From: Oscillospiraceae bacterium
GTDB lineage: Bacteria; Bacillota; Clostridia; Oscillospirales; Ruminococcaceae
DNA length: 64,000 nt
Reading direction: 5' to 3'
Assembly: GCA_015067215.1 (NCBI GenBank)
Contig: SVMW01000002.1
Span: 1 to 64,000 of the forward strand
Positions 40,766 to 49,225 of this stretch are shown one piece after another. How positions within the stretch are numbered: the first letter of the stretch is position 1; each line of letters opens with the position of its first letter. The notes below the pieces were generated by a model. It was given only the letters and a program-made list of their open reading frames with translations. It searched no databases and was not told the DNA's origin. The position numbers and the translations under genes are program-made.

Positions 40766-41581
40766 TTATATTGTAAAAACAGTTTTCGGTTTTACGGCAA
40801 CAATATTTCCGTTTATTTCAAACCATAATTCTGTATCTGTGTTGTTTTCAATAAATTTTTCAGTTATAACCGCGCTTCTCATAGCTTTAAGATATCTTAC
40901 AATATCGATATTGGTCATTGAAATAACATCACTGTCTTCTGATATCCGTTTCAGCAGATTTTCTATCGATTCCCACATGTTTTCGGCATCAAGGTCATAG
41001 GAATGGCCCACAATCTGACACAGTGCAAGTTCTTCTTCGGTTTCAAAAAAATTATTTACGAACTGTTCAAACTGTGGGTTAAGATGAAAAATACCTGCAG
41101 CCCACCAATAATAATTTTCGGGTGGAGTATATAAGAATCTTTCTTCCGAGCATCTTGCATATTCAAAACCGCAATTTTGTGCACATTCTGCAATCATATC
41201 GCTGTAATAATCAAAGGGGACTGCAAACCCGCAGATTTTTTTGCCAAAAAGCTGTTCAAGGTTTTTCTTGTCCTGAAGCATTTGATGCATTATCCCGCTT
41301 TCAGACATATCGTGCATATATGGATGTGTCAGCGTGTGGCTTGCAACTTCGTGGTTTTGGTATAAGGCGGAAACAGTTTCAGCAGACAGGCGTTTTACAA
41401 TCATACCATTTTCGTGCACCCACTCAAACTGCTGATACATAAGGTCAGAGTTAAGATTGAATGTGCCTTTTATGCCGTACCTGTTCAAAAGCTCAACAAA
41501 ACGTATATCCTGATATACCCCGTCATCATATGTAATGTTGAATGCTTTTTTGTTGCCATAAGGATAAAGTCGTCTTATCAT
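40766..41581 (-). CDS. polysaccharide deacetylase family protein
   Basis: A 271-residue protein with a NodB/CE4-type barrel. The metal motif FNITYDDGVYQDIRF is at residues 14-28 and the zinc-binding histidines in SHTLTHPYMHDM near residue 80. The C-terminal third adds a domain not typical of short CE4 enzymes. No signal peptide is visible, so it probably acts inside the cell or on imported sugars rather than on peptidoglycan. AAGAGG precedes the ATG by 6 bases. Monocistronic. Confidence 0.82.
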   Translation of the reverse strand: MIRRLYPYGNKKAFNITYDDGVYQDIRFVELLNRYGIKGTFNLNSDLMYQQFEWVHENGMIVKRLSAETVSALYQNHEVASHTLTHPYMHDMSESGIMHQMLQDKKNLEQLFGKKICGFAVPFDYYSDMIAECAQNCGFEYARCSEERFLYTPPENYYWWAAGIFHLNPQFEQFVNNFFETEEELALCQIVGHSYDLDAENMWESIENLLKRISEDSDVISMTNIDIVRYLKAMRSAVITEKFIENNTDTELWFEINGNIVAVKPKTVFTI

Positions 41582-41651
41582 TAAAACCTCTTAAAAAATA
41601 AATTGACTTAAAAAATAATAATATATTATTGTTTTTGGGGATAAAAATAAT

Positions 41652-41691
41652 GACCCAAAGACGAACTCTTGCGAGTGTTCGTTTTTGGGTC
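41652..41691 (-). terminator. terminator of ssrA
   Basis: GACCCAAAGACGAACTC and GAGTGTTCGTTTTTGGGTC form a long stem with a TTGC loop and a couple of mismatches. On the minus strand it begins 4 bases after the tmRNA CCA end and is followed by ATTATTTTTATCC. Confidence 0.8.
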
Positions 41692-41694
41692 GTT

Positions 41695-42043
41695 TGGTGG
41701 AGGTGACGGGGGTCGAACCCGTGTCCAAAAAGTAATTCATGGCAGTATCTACAAGTTTAGTTTATCTACAACATTCCCTCATATCCAGGCCGACAAACAG
41801 GCCGGATAATCGGTAGCTTCATAAGTGCGTGACGTGCCGCAAAGCTTAAGCTCGTTCACGGGCTCTATCTGCGTGACGCCTTGACCCCGACCGATAGAAA
41901 ACCGGGCAAGACGGCTGCTTTAATTAAGCAGCTACTAATTCGTTACGATTAGCGTTTATTTTTTCGGGATGATTTAAGTGCTATCCCACCACTACTTGCT
42001 GCTCCCACTGCAAACTCCCTGTCGAAACCAGAAGTACACCCCC
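41695..42043 (-). ncRNA. ssrA: transfer-messenger RNA (ssrA)
   Basis: The 349-base minus-strand RNA begins GGGGGTGTACTTCTGGTTTCGACAGGGAG and ends GGTTCGACCCCCGTCACCTCCACCA. The 7-bp acceptor stem pairs GGGGGUG with CACCUCC, and the T-arm is intact. The tag reading frame at 41953-41924 reads GCT AAT CGT AAC GAA TTA GTA GCT GCT TAA, giving the peptide ANRNELVAA after the tmRNA-charged alanine. tmRNA with SmpB rescues stalled ribosomes and marks the incomplete protein for proteolysis. smpB lies 46 bases upstream on the same strand. Confidence 0.97.
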
Positions 42044-42089
42044 ATATTTAAAATGTAAGGGAATACATTTTTGCGGAATTTATAGCGGA

Positions 42090-42539
42090 TTATCTTCTGT
42101 TAAAATCCTTCATTGCGCGGTCCATGTTGCGTTTTGCATCGCGTTTTGCAATATCCTCGCGCTTGTCATACAGCTTTTTACCTTTGCAAAGTCCAAGTTC
42201 AAGTTTGACACGCTGTCCTTTGTAATACAAAGACAGAGGAATCAAAGTAAGACCATCCTGTTTGATTTTGCCCAACAGCTTGTTGATTTCTTTTTTGTGC
42301 AGCAAAAGTTTGCGCACACGGAAAGGGTCGCGGTTAAAAATATTGCCTTTTTCGTACGGGCTGATATGCATACCATATACAAAAACTTCACCGTTCTGGA
42401 TATCTGCCCAGGATTCTTTAAGGTTTACCGAGCCATTGCGGATAGATTTGATTTCGGTACCAAACAGTTCAATGCCGCATTCGTATGTTTCCAGCACGAA
42501 ATATTCGTGTCGGGCCTGTCTGTTTACAGTTATTGACAT
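42090..42539 (-). CDS. smpB: SsrA-binding protein SmpB
   Basis: A 149-residue protein of normal length. It begins with [42 protein letters not shown], followed by [26 protein letters not shown] near residue 65, and ends with the basic tail [25 protein letters not shown] that enters the mRNA channel. SmpB binds tmRNA in the ribosomal A site during trans-translation. Placed directly upstream of ssrA. Confidence 0.97.
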   Translation of the reverse strand: MSITVNRQARHEYFVLETYECGIELFGTEIKSIRNGSVNLKESWADIQNGEVFVYGMHISPYEKGNIFNRDPFRVRKLLLHKKEINKLLGKIKQDGLTLIPLSLYYKGQRVKLELGLCKGKKLYDKREDIAKRDAKRNMDRAMKDFNRR

Positions 42540-42575
42540 TACTATCCACCTCCTCGGAAAAATGCTGTATTGTAT

Positions 42576-42604
42576 ATAATATAGTATTTCATTGTTTTTG
42601 TCAA
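42576..42604 (-). promoter_or_regulatory. sigma-A promoter of smpB
   Basis: On the minus strand TTGACA (42604-42599) and TATTAT (42581-42576) are separated by 17 bases, 37 bases upstream of the smpB start. Confidence 0.75.
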
Positions 42605-42668
42605 TTATATAGCCTTTTTACGACAGGATATGGTAATATAGTATTAAAGATAAATACGGAGAATTATT

Positions 42669-43616
42669 ATGACACTTTATGCACCATTTTATTATACCGG
42701 GTTTGCCTGTACGGCAGACAAATGCCGTCACAGCTGCTGTATAGGCTGGGAAATTGATATTGATAAGGATACTTTGCAGTTTTACAAAACAATTGATGGC
42801 AGTCTTGGAGAAAGACTTAAAAATAATATAGCTGAAACAAACGAAATATCACATTTTATACTTAGAGAGGACGAAAGATGCCCGTTTTTAAATGAAAATG
42901 GGCTGTGTGATATTATTTCTCAGCTTGGAGAGGGTGCACTTTGTCAGATTTGTGATGACCATCCAAGGTTTCGCAACTTTTACTCCGACCGAATTGAAAT
43001 TGGTGTAGGTATGTGCTGCGAAGCTGCCGCACAGCTGATACTGTCACAGACAGAAAAATTCAGACTTGTATGTCTTGAAAATGACGGAGATGAATATCTT
43101 TATCCTGAAGAAGAGGAATTTCTGGCTGTAAGAGAACATATGCTTGAAATTCTGACAGACAGGGCATTGCCGCTTGAAAACAGAATACAGAATTTGCTGG
43201 ATTTCTGTGAAATTTCCTTGCCTCAAAAGACAATACAGGAATGGGCGGATTTTTATCTTTCACTGGAAAGATTGGATAATGAATGGACCGTGATTTTACA
43301 TCAGCTGAAAAATACTGACGTGACACAGCTGTCTGTGCCGGAAACTGAAAAAACATCAAATGCTTTTGAACAGCTATTGTGTTATTTTATTTATCGTCAC
43401 CTGACAGACAGCCTTGATGATAACAGCCTGTGGCAGCGTGTTGCATTTTCAGTGCATAGCTATTGCATTATCCGCAGTCTGTGCGCTGTGCATTACAGCA
43501 AAAACGGCTCACTGTCTGTTGAGGATATTGCCGGGTTTGCACGCCTTTATTCATCAGAAATTGAATATTCAGAAGACAACATGGAAAAACTGCTGAATGT
43601 TATGTCACAGCAATAG
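42669..43616 (+). CDS. FliB-like flagellin lysine N-methylase family protein
   Basis: A 315-residue protein of the FliB family. The N-terminal cysteine block FACTADKCRHSCCIGWEIDID (about residues 14-34) and the second block CPFLNENGLCDIISQLGEGALCQICDDHPRF (near 76-106) are the family signature, followed by CCEAAAQLIL. The cysteines probably hold an iron-sulfur cluster. FliB in Salmonella methylates lysines of flagellin, but family members occur widely without flagella; none of the flagellar genes is in this window, so its target here is unknown. Confidence 0.85.
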   Translation: MTLYAPFYYTGFACTADKCRHSCCIGWEIDIDKDTLQFYKTIDGSLGERLKNNIAETNEISHFILREDERCPFLNENGLCDIISQLGEGALCQICDDHPRFRNFYSDRIEIGVGMCCEAAAQLILSQTEKFRLVCLENDGDEYLYPEEEEFLAVREHMLEILTDRALPLENRIQNLLDFCEISLPQKTIQEWADFYLSLERLDNEWTVILHQLKNTDVTQLSVPETEKTSNAFEQLLCYFIYRHLTDSLDDNSLWQRVAFSVHSYCIIRSLCAVHYSKNGSLSVEDIAGFARLYSSEIEYSEDNMEKLLNVMSQQ

Positions 43617-43633
43617 TGATCAAATAAAAAAAC

Positions 43634-43665
43634 AAAAGCCTTGAAGCTAATCTTCAAGGCTTTTT
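43634..43665. terminator. bidirectional intrinsic terminator
   Basis: AAAAGCCTTGAAG and CTTCAAGGCTTTT form a perfect 13-bp stem with a 5-base loop between convergent genes; T runs are present on both strands. Confidence 0.9.
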
Positions 43666-43675
43666 AATTATAAAA

Positions 43676-44959
43676 TTATTCAGGCTGTTTGCCGAATTCG
43701 TAGTCATTGCCAGGCAAAATTGCATTGAGAACAATGCCAAGGATTGCAGCAATTGCAAGACCGGAAAGTGTAACTGTTGCATCTGCAACTGTAAATGTGA
43801 TACCGCCTGTGCTGTTGAAACCAAGTGCGGAAACAAGTATAACAGCAGCAATAATAAGGTTGCGGCTCTGTGTAAAGTCAATTTTGTTTTCAACAATATT
43901 TCTTACACCAACAGCGGAAATCATACCGTAGAGGATAAGAGAGATGCCGCCGATGATTGCTGCAGGAATGCTGTTAACCATTGCGTCAAATTTAGGAACA
44001 AAGGAAAGAATGATAGCAATCACAGCAGCAAGACGGATGATAGCAGGGTCATAAACTTTTGTCAAAGCAAGGACACCTGTGTTTTCACCGTATGTTGTAT
44101 TTGCAGGCCCGCCGATAAAACCTGCAAAGCTTGTTGCAAGGCCGTCACCAAGCAGAGTTCTGTGGAGACCCGGGTCTTCAATGTAGTTTTCGCCTGTTGT
44201 TGCGCTGATAGCGGCAATATCACCGATGTGTTCCATCATTGCGGCAAGAGCGATAGGCATAATTGTGATGATAGCACTGAGGTCAAATTTTGCAAAAGCT
44301 TCCGGAATAACAGGGGAGCCGATAATGTCAGCAGCTGCTACGGTTGAAAAATCAACTGCACCTGTGCAGAGAGCAACAATGTAGCTTACTACAACACTGA
44401 GCAGGATAGGAATGATTTTTATCATACCCTTGCCCCAGATGTTGCAGATAATGATAACGGCCAAAGCTACCACTGCAAGAAACCAGTTTGTAGATGCGTT
44501 TGTGATAGCACTTGGTGCAAGAATAAGACCGATGGAAATAATGATAGGACCTGTAACGATAGGCGGAAAGAATTTCATAATCTTCTTGATACCGAATGCT
44601 TTGATAAGTCCTGACATAACGATGTAAAGCAGACCTGCTGCAACAACACCGCCGCAAGCGTATGGCAGCATTTCAACATTAGGTATTGTAGCTTCACCAT
44701 TTGCGTCAAGCAGTTTTGGAGCAACTATTGCAAAACCGCCAAGAAATGCAAAGGAAGAGCCAAGAAATGCAGGAATCTTGCCTTTTGTAACAAAATGGAA
44801 CAAAAGTGTGCCCGCACCTGCTGCAAAAAGTGTTGTAGAAATATTGAGGCCTGTAATGAGCGGAACAAGCACTGTTGCACCGAACATTGCGAAAACATGC
44901 TGGAAACCAAGCAGTGTGTTTTTGGCTGTCATTTCAGGCAGAATTCTGTATTTTTTCAT
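43676..44959 (-). CDS. uraA: uracil permease, NCS2 family
   Basis: A 427-residue protein with about 14 hydrophobic segments. It opens LGFQHVFAMFGATVLVPLITGL. The substrate-site motifs are EHIGDIAAISATTGENYIEDPGLHRTLLGDG (near residue 238) and GGPANTTYGENTGV (near 280), which match UraA rather than xanthine permeases. It imports uracil with H+. Monocistronic; I see no PyrR attenuator hairpin in the short leader. With the extracellular 5'-nucleotidase at 2585 it hints at pyrimidine salvage. Confidence 0.93.
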   Translation of the reverse strand: MKKYRILPEMTAKNTLLGFQHVFAMFGATVLVPLITGLNISTTLFAAGAGTLLFHFVTKGKIPAFLGSSFAFLGGFAIVAPKLLDANGEATIPNVEMLPYACGGVVAAGLLYIVMSGLIKAFGIKKIMKFFPPIVTGPIIISIGLILAPSAITNASTNWFLAVVALAVIIICNIWGKGMIKIIPILLSVVVSYIVALCTGAVDFSTVAAADIIGSPVIPEAFAKFDLSAIITIMPIALAAMMEHIGDIAAISATTGENYIEDPGLHRTLLGDGLATSFAGFIGGPANTTYGENTGVLALTKVYDPAIIRLAAVIAIILSFVPKFDAMVNSIPAAIIGGISLILYGMISAVGVRNIVENKIDFTQSRNLIIAAVILVSALGFNSTGGITFTVADATVTLSGLAIAAILGIVLNAILPGNDYEFGKQPE

Positions 44960-45159
44960 ATGTTTTCTCCTTGTGCAAACAAAATATCATTTGTCTAACC
45001 TAAAAAATTTTATCACAAATTGTCACATTTTAAAAGGGGAAATTTAATATTTGAAAATATTATTTGTACTAATTGCTTATTATCGAATGAATTAGGACGG
45101 TGAATTTCAGGTATATTATATTTATTGCGTGACAAGTAATACAAGCGGAGTATTTTGGA

Positions 45160-45188
45160 TTGTTTTTATCAAAGATACAATGTATAAT
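45160..45188 (+). promoter_or_regulatory. promoter of the GNAT gene
   Basis: TTGTTT and a perfect TATAAT are separated by 17 bases, 34 bases upstream of the start codon. Confidence 0.6.
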
Positions 45189-45221
45189 ATGGGTAACAGT
45201 TATAATTAAAGGAGAATGACA

Positions 45222-45668
45222 ATGGAAGTTAGAATTGTACCTGTAGATAATCAGGACTATGCTGTTCTGGCACAGAAGCTGGATGATTATTATTTTGAAA
45301 TTGTGGGACCTGTACAGGCAAGATATGCAGAAGTGAACAAACCGCATAATATGAACGCAATTTGTGTTGTTTATGAAAACGGTATGCCGATAGCATGTGG
45401 TGCGTGGAAAAAAATTGATGATGAAACAGCGGAAATCAAAAGAATATATGTGTTGCCTGAACATCGTCGCAAAGGTGCTGCTTCAATGATTGTAAAAGCT
45501 ATGGAAGCGGATGCAGCAAAAACAGGAAGACGCCGTTTTATTCTTGAAACTGCACGCACAACAGCAGATTCTGCATCATTGTATCTGTCACTTGGATATC
45601 ACGAAATCGATTATTACGGCAGTCCTGCAGGTGCTGAAAACTGTCGTTGTTTCAAAAAAGAAATATAA
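45222..45668 (+). CDS. GNAT-family N-acetyltransferase
   Basis: A 148-residue acetyltransferase. The acetyl-CoA motif A is AEIKRIYVLPEHRRKGAASMIVKAMEADAAK (about residues 67-97, with the RRKGAA pyrophosphate loop), preceded by a GAWKKID strand and followed by FILETARTTADSASLYLSLGYHEI. The acceptor substrate is not predictable. The start at 45222 is preferred over 45216 because AAAGGAG would leave only one base before the earlier ATG. Confidence 0.88.
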   Translation: MEVRIVPVDNQDYAVLAQKLDDYYFEIVGPVQARYAEVNKPHNMNAICVVYENGMPIACGAWKKIDDETAEIKRIYVLPEHRRKGAASMIVKAMEADAAKTGRRRFILETARTTADSASLYLSLGYHEIDYYGSPAGAENCRCFKKEI

Positions 45669-45679
45669 CAGTCAGATTT

Positions 45680-45720
45680 AAAACCGTTATGCCATTTTAC
45701 TGCATAACGGTTTGTTTTTT
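45680..45720 (+). terminator. intrinsic terminator of the GNAT gene
   Basis: AAACCGTTATGC and GCATAACGGTTT form a perfect 12-bp stem with a 9-base loop, followed by GTTTTTT. Confidence 0.9.
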
Positions 45721-45802
45721 ACACTGATTCGGATTGATTTTGATTTACAGCGATAATATAATTGAAACATAAGTTATAATAAAATGAGTGTGGAGGTAAT
45801 GT

Positions 45803-46942
45803 ATGGATTTTACAAGAATGACAGACTTTTTAAATACTTTGCCATCAAAAGGAATTCCGGGTGTTGACTGCATTATCAAGAAAGGGTACAAAACCATATA
45901 CAGATATTATACAGGATATGCAGACAGGGAAAGCAAAACAGAAATGAAAGGTGATGAACTGTTTAACCTTTATTCTGCAACAAAGCCTATAACCTGTACA
46001 GCGGTTATGCAGCTGTATGAAAAAGGAAAAATTTTGCTTAATGAACCGGTTTCCAACTATATTCCCGAATATAAAAAGCTGCAGGTTATCCACCGCCGAC
46101 CAAATGGTGAAAGCTATATTGCGCCTGCCACAAAACCAATGACTGTTCTTCAGTTGCTTACCATGACATCAGGCCTTGATTATGACCTTGATACGCCTGA
46201 GATAAGAAAAGTTGTGGAAGAAACAGACGGCAAAGCACCTACAATGGAGGTTATCAGGGCACTTGCGGCAAAACCATTGTGCTTCGAGCCGGGTGAGCAC
46301 TGGCAGTACAGCCTTTCCCACGATGTTCTGGGGGCACTGGTGGAAGCAGTAAGCGGACAGAATTTTGAAGATTATTTAAAAGAGAATATTTTCGACCCTT
46401 GTGAAATGACCGATACCACCTTTAAATTTACTCCTGATGTGGAAAAGCGTATGATGGCACAGTACATACGAAACCTTGAAACAGGGGAAGTCACACGCAC
46501 AGAAAGCAAAAGCAGACACACCATTGGCAGAGAATATCAAAGCGGTGGCGGCGGACTTATTTCATCGGTCAAAGATTATTCAAATTTTGTAGCAGCAATG
46601 GCAAACAATGGCTACAGCCATACAGGAAAACGCATTCTGAGCCGTCATACAATTGACCTTATGCGGGCAAACCATCTTACACCTCAACAGATGGCAGATT
46701 ACAACTGGGCACATCTTAAAGGTTACGGTTATGGGCTTGGGGTGCGTACACATATTACATACGCAGGCAGTGATATAAACAGCCCTGTAGGGGAATTTGG
46801 ATGGGCTGGTGCAGCAGGATGTTATCTTGTTATCGATCCTGAAAACAAAATAAGCATGTTTTATACACAGCATATGCTTAACAATATGGAAACATATGTA
46901 CATCCAAGGCTAAGAAGCATACTTTACGCCTGCCTTGAATAA
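45803..46942 (+). CDS. serine hydrolase of the beta-lactamase/EstB type
   Basis: A 379-residue class C beta-lactamase-fold hydrolase. The nucleophile motif is SATKP (residues about 53-57, the SxxK motif), the second motif YSLSHDVLGALVEA is near residue 170, and FGWAGAAGCYLVIDP near 330 replaces the KTG strand. No signal peptide, so it is probably an intracellular esterase or peptidase rather than a resistance enzyme. GGAGG lies 8 bases before the ATG. Monocistronic; substrate unknown. Confidence 0.85.
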   Translation: MDFTRMTDFLNTLPSKGIPGVDCIIKKGYKTIYRYYTGYADRESKTEMKGDELFNLYSATKPITCTAVMQLYEKGKILLNEPVSNYIPEYKKLQVIHRRPNGESYIAPATKPMTVLQLLTMTSGLDYDLDTPEIRKVVEETDGKAPTMEVIRALAAKPLCFEPGEHWQYSLSHDVLGALVEAVSGQNFEDYLKENIFDPCEMTDTTFKFTPDVEKRMMAQYIRNLETGEVTRTESKSRHTIGREYQSGGGGLISSVKDYSNFVAAMANNGYSHTGKRILSRHTIDLMRANHLTPQQMADYNWAHLKGYGYGLGVRTHITYAGSDINSPVGEFGWAGAAGCYLVIDPENKISMFYTQHMLNNMETYVHPRLRSILYACLE

Positions 46943-47099
46943 AAATAAAGCGGTCTGTATCAGCGATATCCCAACCAGAAAACACAAACCTGATTTTTAA
47001 CACAAAAAGGCTGCTTCGTCAGCGACATTTGCATTACACAAATCAATGCTGAGTGTCTTTTCCTTGCAGCAGTACTTTTTCTGCAAAACAGGTAAAAAT

Positions 47100-47148
47100 G
47101 TACCCGACAGCACACTTTGCAGTGTGTTGCCGGGTATTTATATTTTCT
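47100..47148 (+). terminator. terminator-like hairpin
   Basis: TACCCGACAGCACAC and GTGTGTTGCCGGGTA pair over about 15 bp with two mismatches around a 6-base loop, followed by TTTATATTTTC. It lies 157 bases after the serine hydrolase stop. Confidence 0.6.
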
Positions 47149-47192
47149 TATCGGAATGTCGTTTTGGACCGCTTTTGTTTTGTTGTGTAAAC

Positions 47193-47218
47193 AAAAAAGC
47201 CAGCCCAAAAGGCTGGCT
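47193..47218 (-). terminator. terminator beside the tRNA remnant
   Basis: AGCCAGCC and GGCTGGCT form a perfect 8-bp GC-rich stem with a 5-base loop, followed on the minus strand by TTTTTTG. It stands directly 3' of the tRNA-fMet remnant, as it would for a real tRNA gene. Confidence 0.8.
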
Positions 47219-47223
47219 GTATG

Positions 47224-47270
47224 TGGTTGCGGAGGCTGGATTTGAACGGGCGACCTTCAGGTTATCACTT
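47224..47270 (-). pseudogene. 3'-half remnant of a tRNA-fMet gene
   Basis: The 24 bases TGGTTGCGGAGGCTGGATTTGAAC are identical to the 3' end (including CCA) of the intact tRNA-fMet at 47566-47589. Similarity continues as CGACCTTC-GGTTAT. The T-stem pairing is broken and no matching 5' half or acceptor strand follows, so it cannot fold as a tRNA. It is a partial duplication or an attachment-site-like scar. Confidence 0.7.
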
Positions 47271-47403
47271 CGTGCCGGTAACCGTCGTGTGTCGCATACT
47301 GCAACCTCACAGGTTCGGCTTTGTCTGCTCGCACTTTGGGTGACACCGCTCACAAAAAAACAGTCCACAGTATTTTCAGTTTTGATAATGAAATAATTAA
47401 AAA

Positions 47404-47508
47404 GGCAAGGCTGCCGTATGGCATAGCCTGCTGTCATCTAAGGGGGTGACAGAAAATTTGCACAGCAAATGCGGAGCAAATTTTCGTCAAGAGGGGGATA
47501 ATCCCCCT
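47404..47508. other. run of inverted repeats between the tRNA copies
   Basis: Four palindromes follow one another: GGCAAGGCTGCC/GGCATAGCC, CTGTCA-N10-TGACAG, GAAAATTTGC-N14-GCAAATTTTC and AGGGGGA-TAA-TCCCCCT. There is no credible coding sequence. The region separates the tRNA remnant from the intact tRNA and is more structured than normal intergenic DNA here. Confidence 0.55.
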
Positions 47509-47526
47509 ATGAACAAAATGTCCTGT

Positions 47527-47561
47527 AAAAAAATAAGTCCTGACTTAACCCAAGTCAGGAC
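47527..47561 (-). terminator. terminator of tRNA-fMet
   Basis: On the minus strand GTCCTGACTT, a 5-base loop and AAGTCAGGAC form a perfect 10-bp stem followed by TTATTTTTTTAC, four bases after the tRNA CCA end. Confidence 0.85.
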
Positions 47562-47565
47562 ATTT

Positions 47566-47642
<77 letters not shown>

Positions 47643-47864
47643 ATATTGAAGTAAAATTATTATATCATGAGTGTATGTTCTTGTCAATGATTTTTTGTGA
47701 TGAATACATTTTGTTACTGAAATCAGCTTTTTCTGACAAAAAACAATTAAAAAGTTGTAAAAATTGATTGTCAGGTAGTATAATAAAACATTATATAAAA
47801 TTGACAATAACACTTTTATTATATTGTTTTGCAGGGTATATGGTAATTGCTATGCATAATATAC

Positions 47865-49157
47865 ATGCGTGAAAAGAGGCGGATTATACTGATAAAAGTA
47901 TTTGTAAAAAGAATAATGCTGGGGCTTCTGGTGGTGGCTGCAGTTGTAATGACGGCTGTTTTATTTGAATATAAAGACAAACTGTACACAGAGATTTCTC
48001 AGACACTGTCAGCGGACAGTGCAGATGAAATAACAGAGGAAATTGGTATCCAGGAGGACCCGGAAGCATATATAATTGATGAAAATGATCTTATTTCTGA
48101 TGAACAGGAAGCTGTTCTGCAACAGTATGCATACAGATATGCACAGACGCTTGCTTTTCTTGAAATACAGGATATAAGCGATTTGTATTCAGACAAAGAA
48201 AGTGAAGCGTACTATCTTAATAAAATTGCATTGGATGTTATTGTAACTGTGCGTAAAATGGCTTCGAAGGATATGACCCTTGAAGAATGTACTGTGACAT
48301 ATAATGTTGCAGATGCATATTCATATGGCGGAAAAACTTACATATCCATACTTGAGGATAATACACAGAAATTCAGATTTCTTGATGTTCTTACACAGAA
48401 TTTTATTATACAACACGAATTTGTTCTGGAACAGCAGGATAACAACTGGTATATAAAATCACATGCCCATGAAGAAGATTTTTATCTTCTTGCAGAAGAA
48501 GCGTGGGAACAGTTCCGGGGCACAGCAGAGGAAAAAGCTGCAAAAGTTATGGATGCCATAATTGCGGACACTGAAGAAAATATTGTATGGGCTAAAGAAA
48601 ACTATTTGAACAAAACCGAAGAAAAAACTGCTGCTTATACAAACTACGACAGGGAAGCTGCTGTAGAATATGCAAAAGAATGGGTGGGAGAAAGAAATTA
48701 CACAGGCGTTTATCTGGCCTATGACCCGTTTGGCGGTAACTGTCAGAACTTTGCATCACAGTGTCTGCATGCAGGCGGACTGGCTATGGACTATAATGGT
48801 TATAACCAGTGGAAATTCTATTCCAAAACTCTGAATGGCTATGCTACACCAAGCGGGCGTTCATACTCATGGACTGGTGTGGAACCGTTTTTTGACTACT
48901 GTTATCACAATACAAGTGGCGGTATAGTTGCACACACAGACTGGGGTGTTGCCTTTACACAGAAAGGCGATGTAATTCAGGTAGGTGCAATGGGGCAGTG
49001 GAGACACTCTGTTTTTGTTATTGATGTAATATATGACGAAAACGGATATGCTGAGGAAATTATCCTTGCGTCCAACACAGCGGACAGAATAAATTATCCT
49101 CTGAGTGCTTACATATACACTGCACCAAGACTTATTCATATCGTAGGACAGAATTAA
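47865..49157 (+). CDS. exported amidase-domain (Amidase_6) protein
   Basis: A protein of about 430 residues. An N-terminal hydrophobic helix (FVKRIMLGLLVVAAVVMTAVLF) anchors or exports it; a middle region of about 240 residues is unassigned. The C-terminal 160 residues are a putative amidase domain: YDREAAVEYAKEWVGERN, then FGGNCQNFASQCLHAGGLAM with the catalytic cysteine, and a later WRHSVFVIDV histidine, as in NlpC/P60-CHAP-like cell-wall enzymes. The start is uncertain: ATG 47865 has no RBS, whereas AAGAGGCGG is well placed for a CTG at 47889. Confidence 0.75.
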   Translation: MREKRRIILIKVFVKRIMLGLLVVAAVVMTAVLFEYKDKLYTEISQTLSADSADEITEEIGIQEDPEAYIIDENDLISDEQEAVLQQYAYRYAQTLAFLEIQDISDLYSDKESEAYYLNKIALDVIVTVRKMASKDMTLEECTVTYNVADAYSYGGKTYISILEDNTQKFRFLDVLTQNFIIQHEFVLEQQDNNWYIKSHAHEEDFYLLAEEAWEQFRGTAEEKAAKVMDAIIADTEENIVWAKENYLNKTEEKTAAYTNYDREAAVEYAKEWVGERNYTGVYLAYDPFGGNCQNFASQCLHAGGLAMDYNGYNQWKFYSKTLNGYATPSGRSYSWTGVEPFFDYCYHNTSGGIVAHTDWGVAFTQKGDVIQVGAMGQWRHSVFVIDVIYDENGYAEEIILASNTADRINYPLSAYIYTAPRLIHIVGQN

Positions 49158-49169
49158 TAAAATTAATCA

Positions 49170-49207
49170 AAACACCCTGAAAGCAAAAACTTACAGGGTG
49201 TTTTTTC
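49170..49207 (+). terminator. intrinsic terminator
   Basis: AAACACCCTG and CAGGGTGTTT form a 10-bp stem with a 14-base loop followed by TTTTTT, after the Amidase_6 gene. Confidence 0.85.
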
Positions 49208-49225
49208 ATGGAAAAATATTAAAGA

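Noticed and set aside
44960-45159. PyrR attenuator or purine riboswitch in the uraA leader
   Set aside because: The leader is short and AT-rich; I cannot find the PyrR anti-antiterminator consensus or a purine aptamer core.
47046-47396. ORF of 116 residues containing VAEAGFERATFRL
   Set aside because: It reads antisense through the tRNA-fMet remnant and its terminator; such products are well-known spurious translations and there is no RBS.
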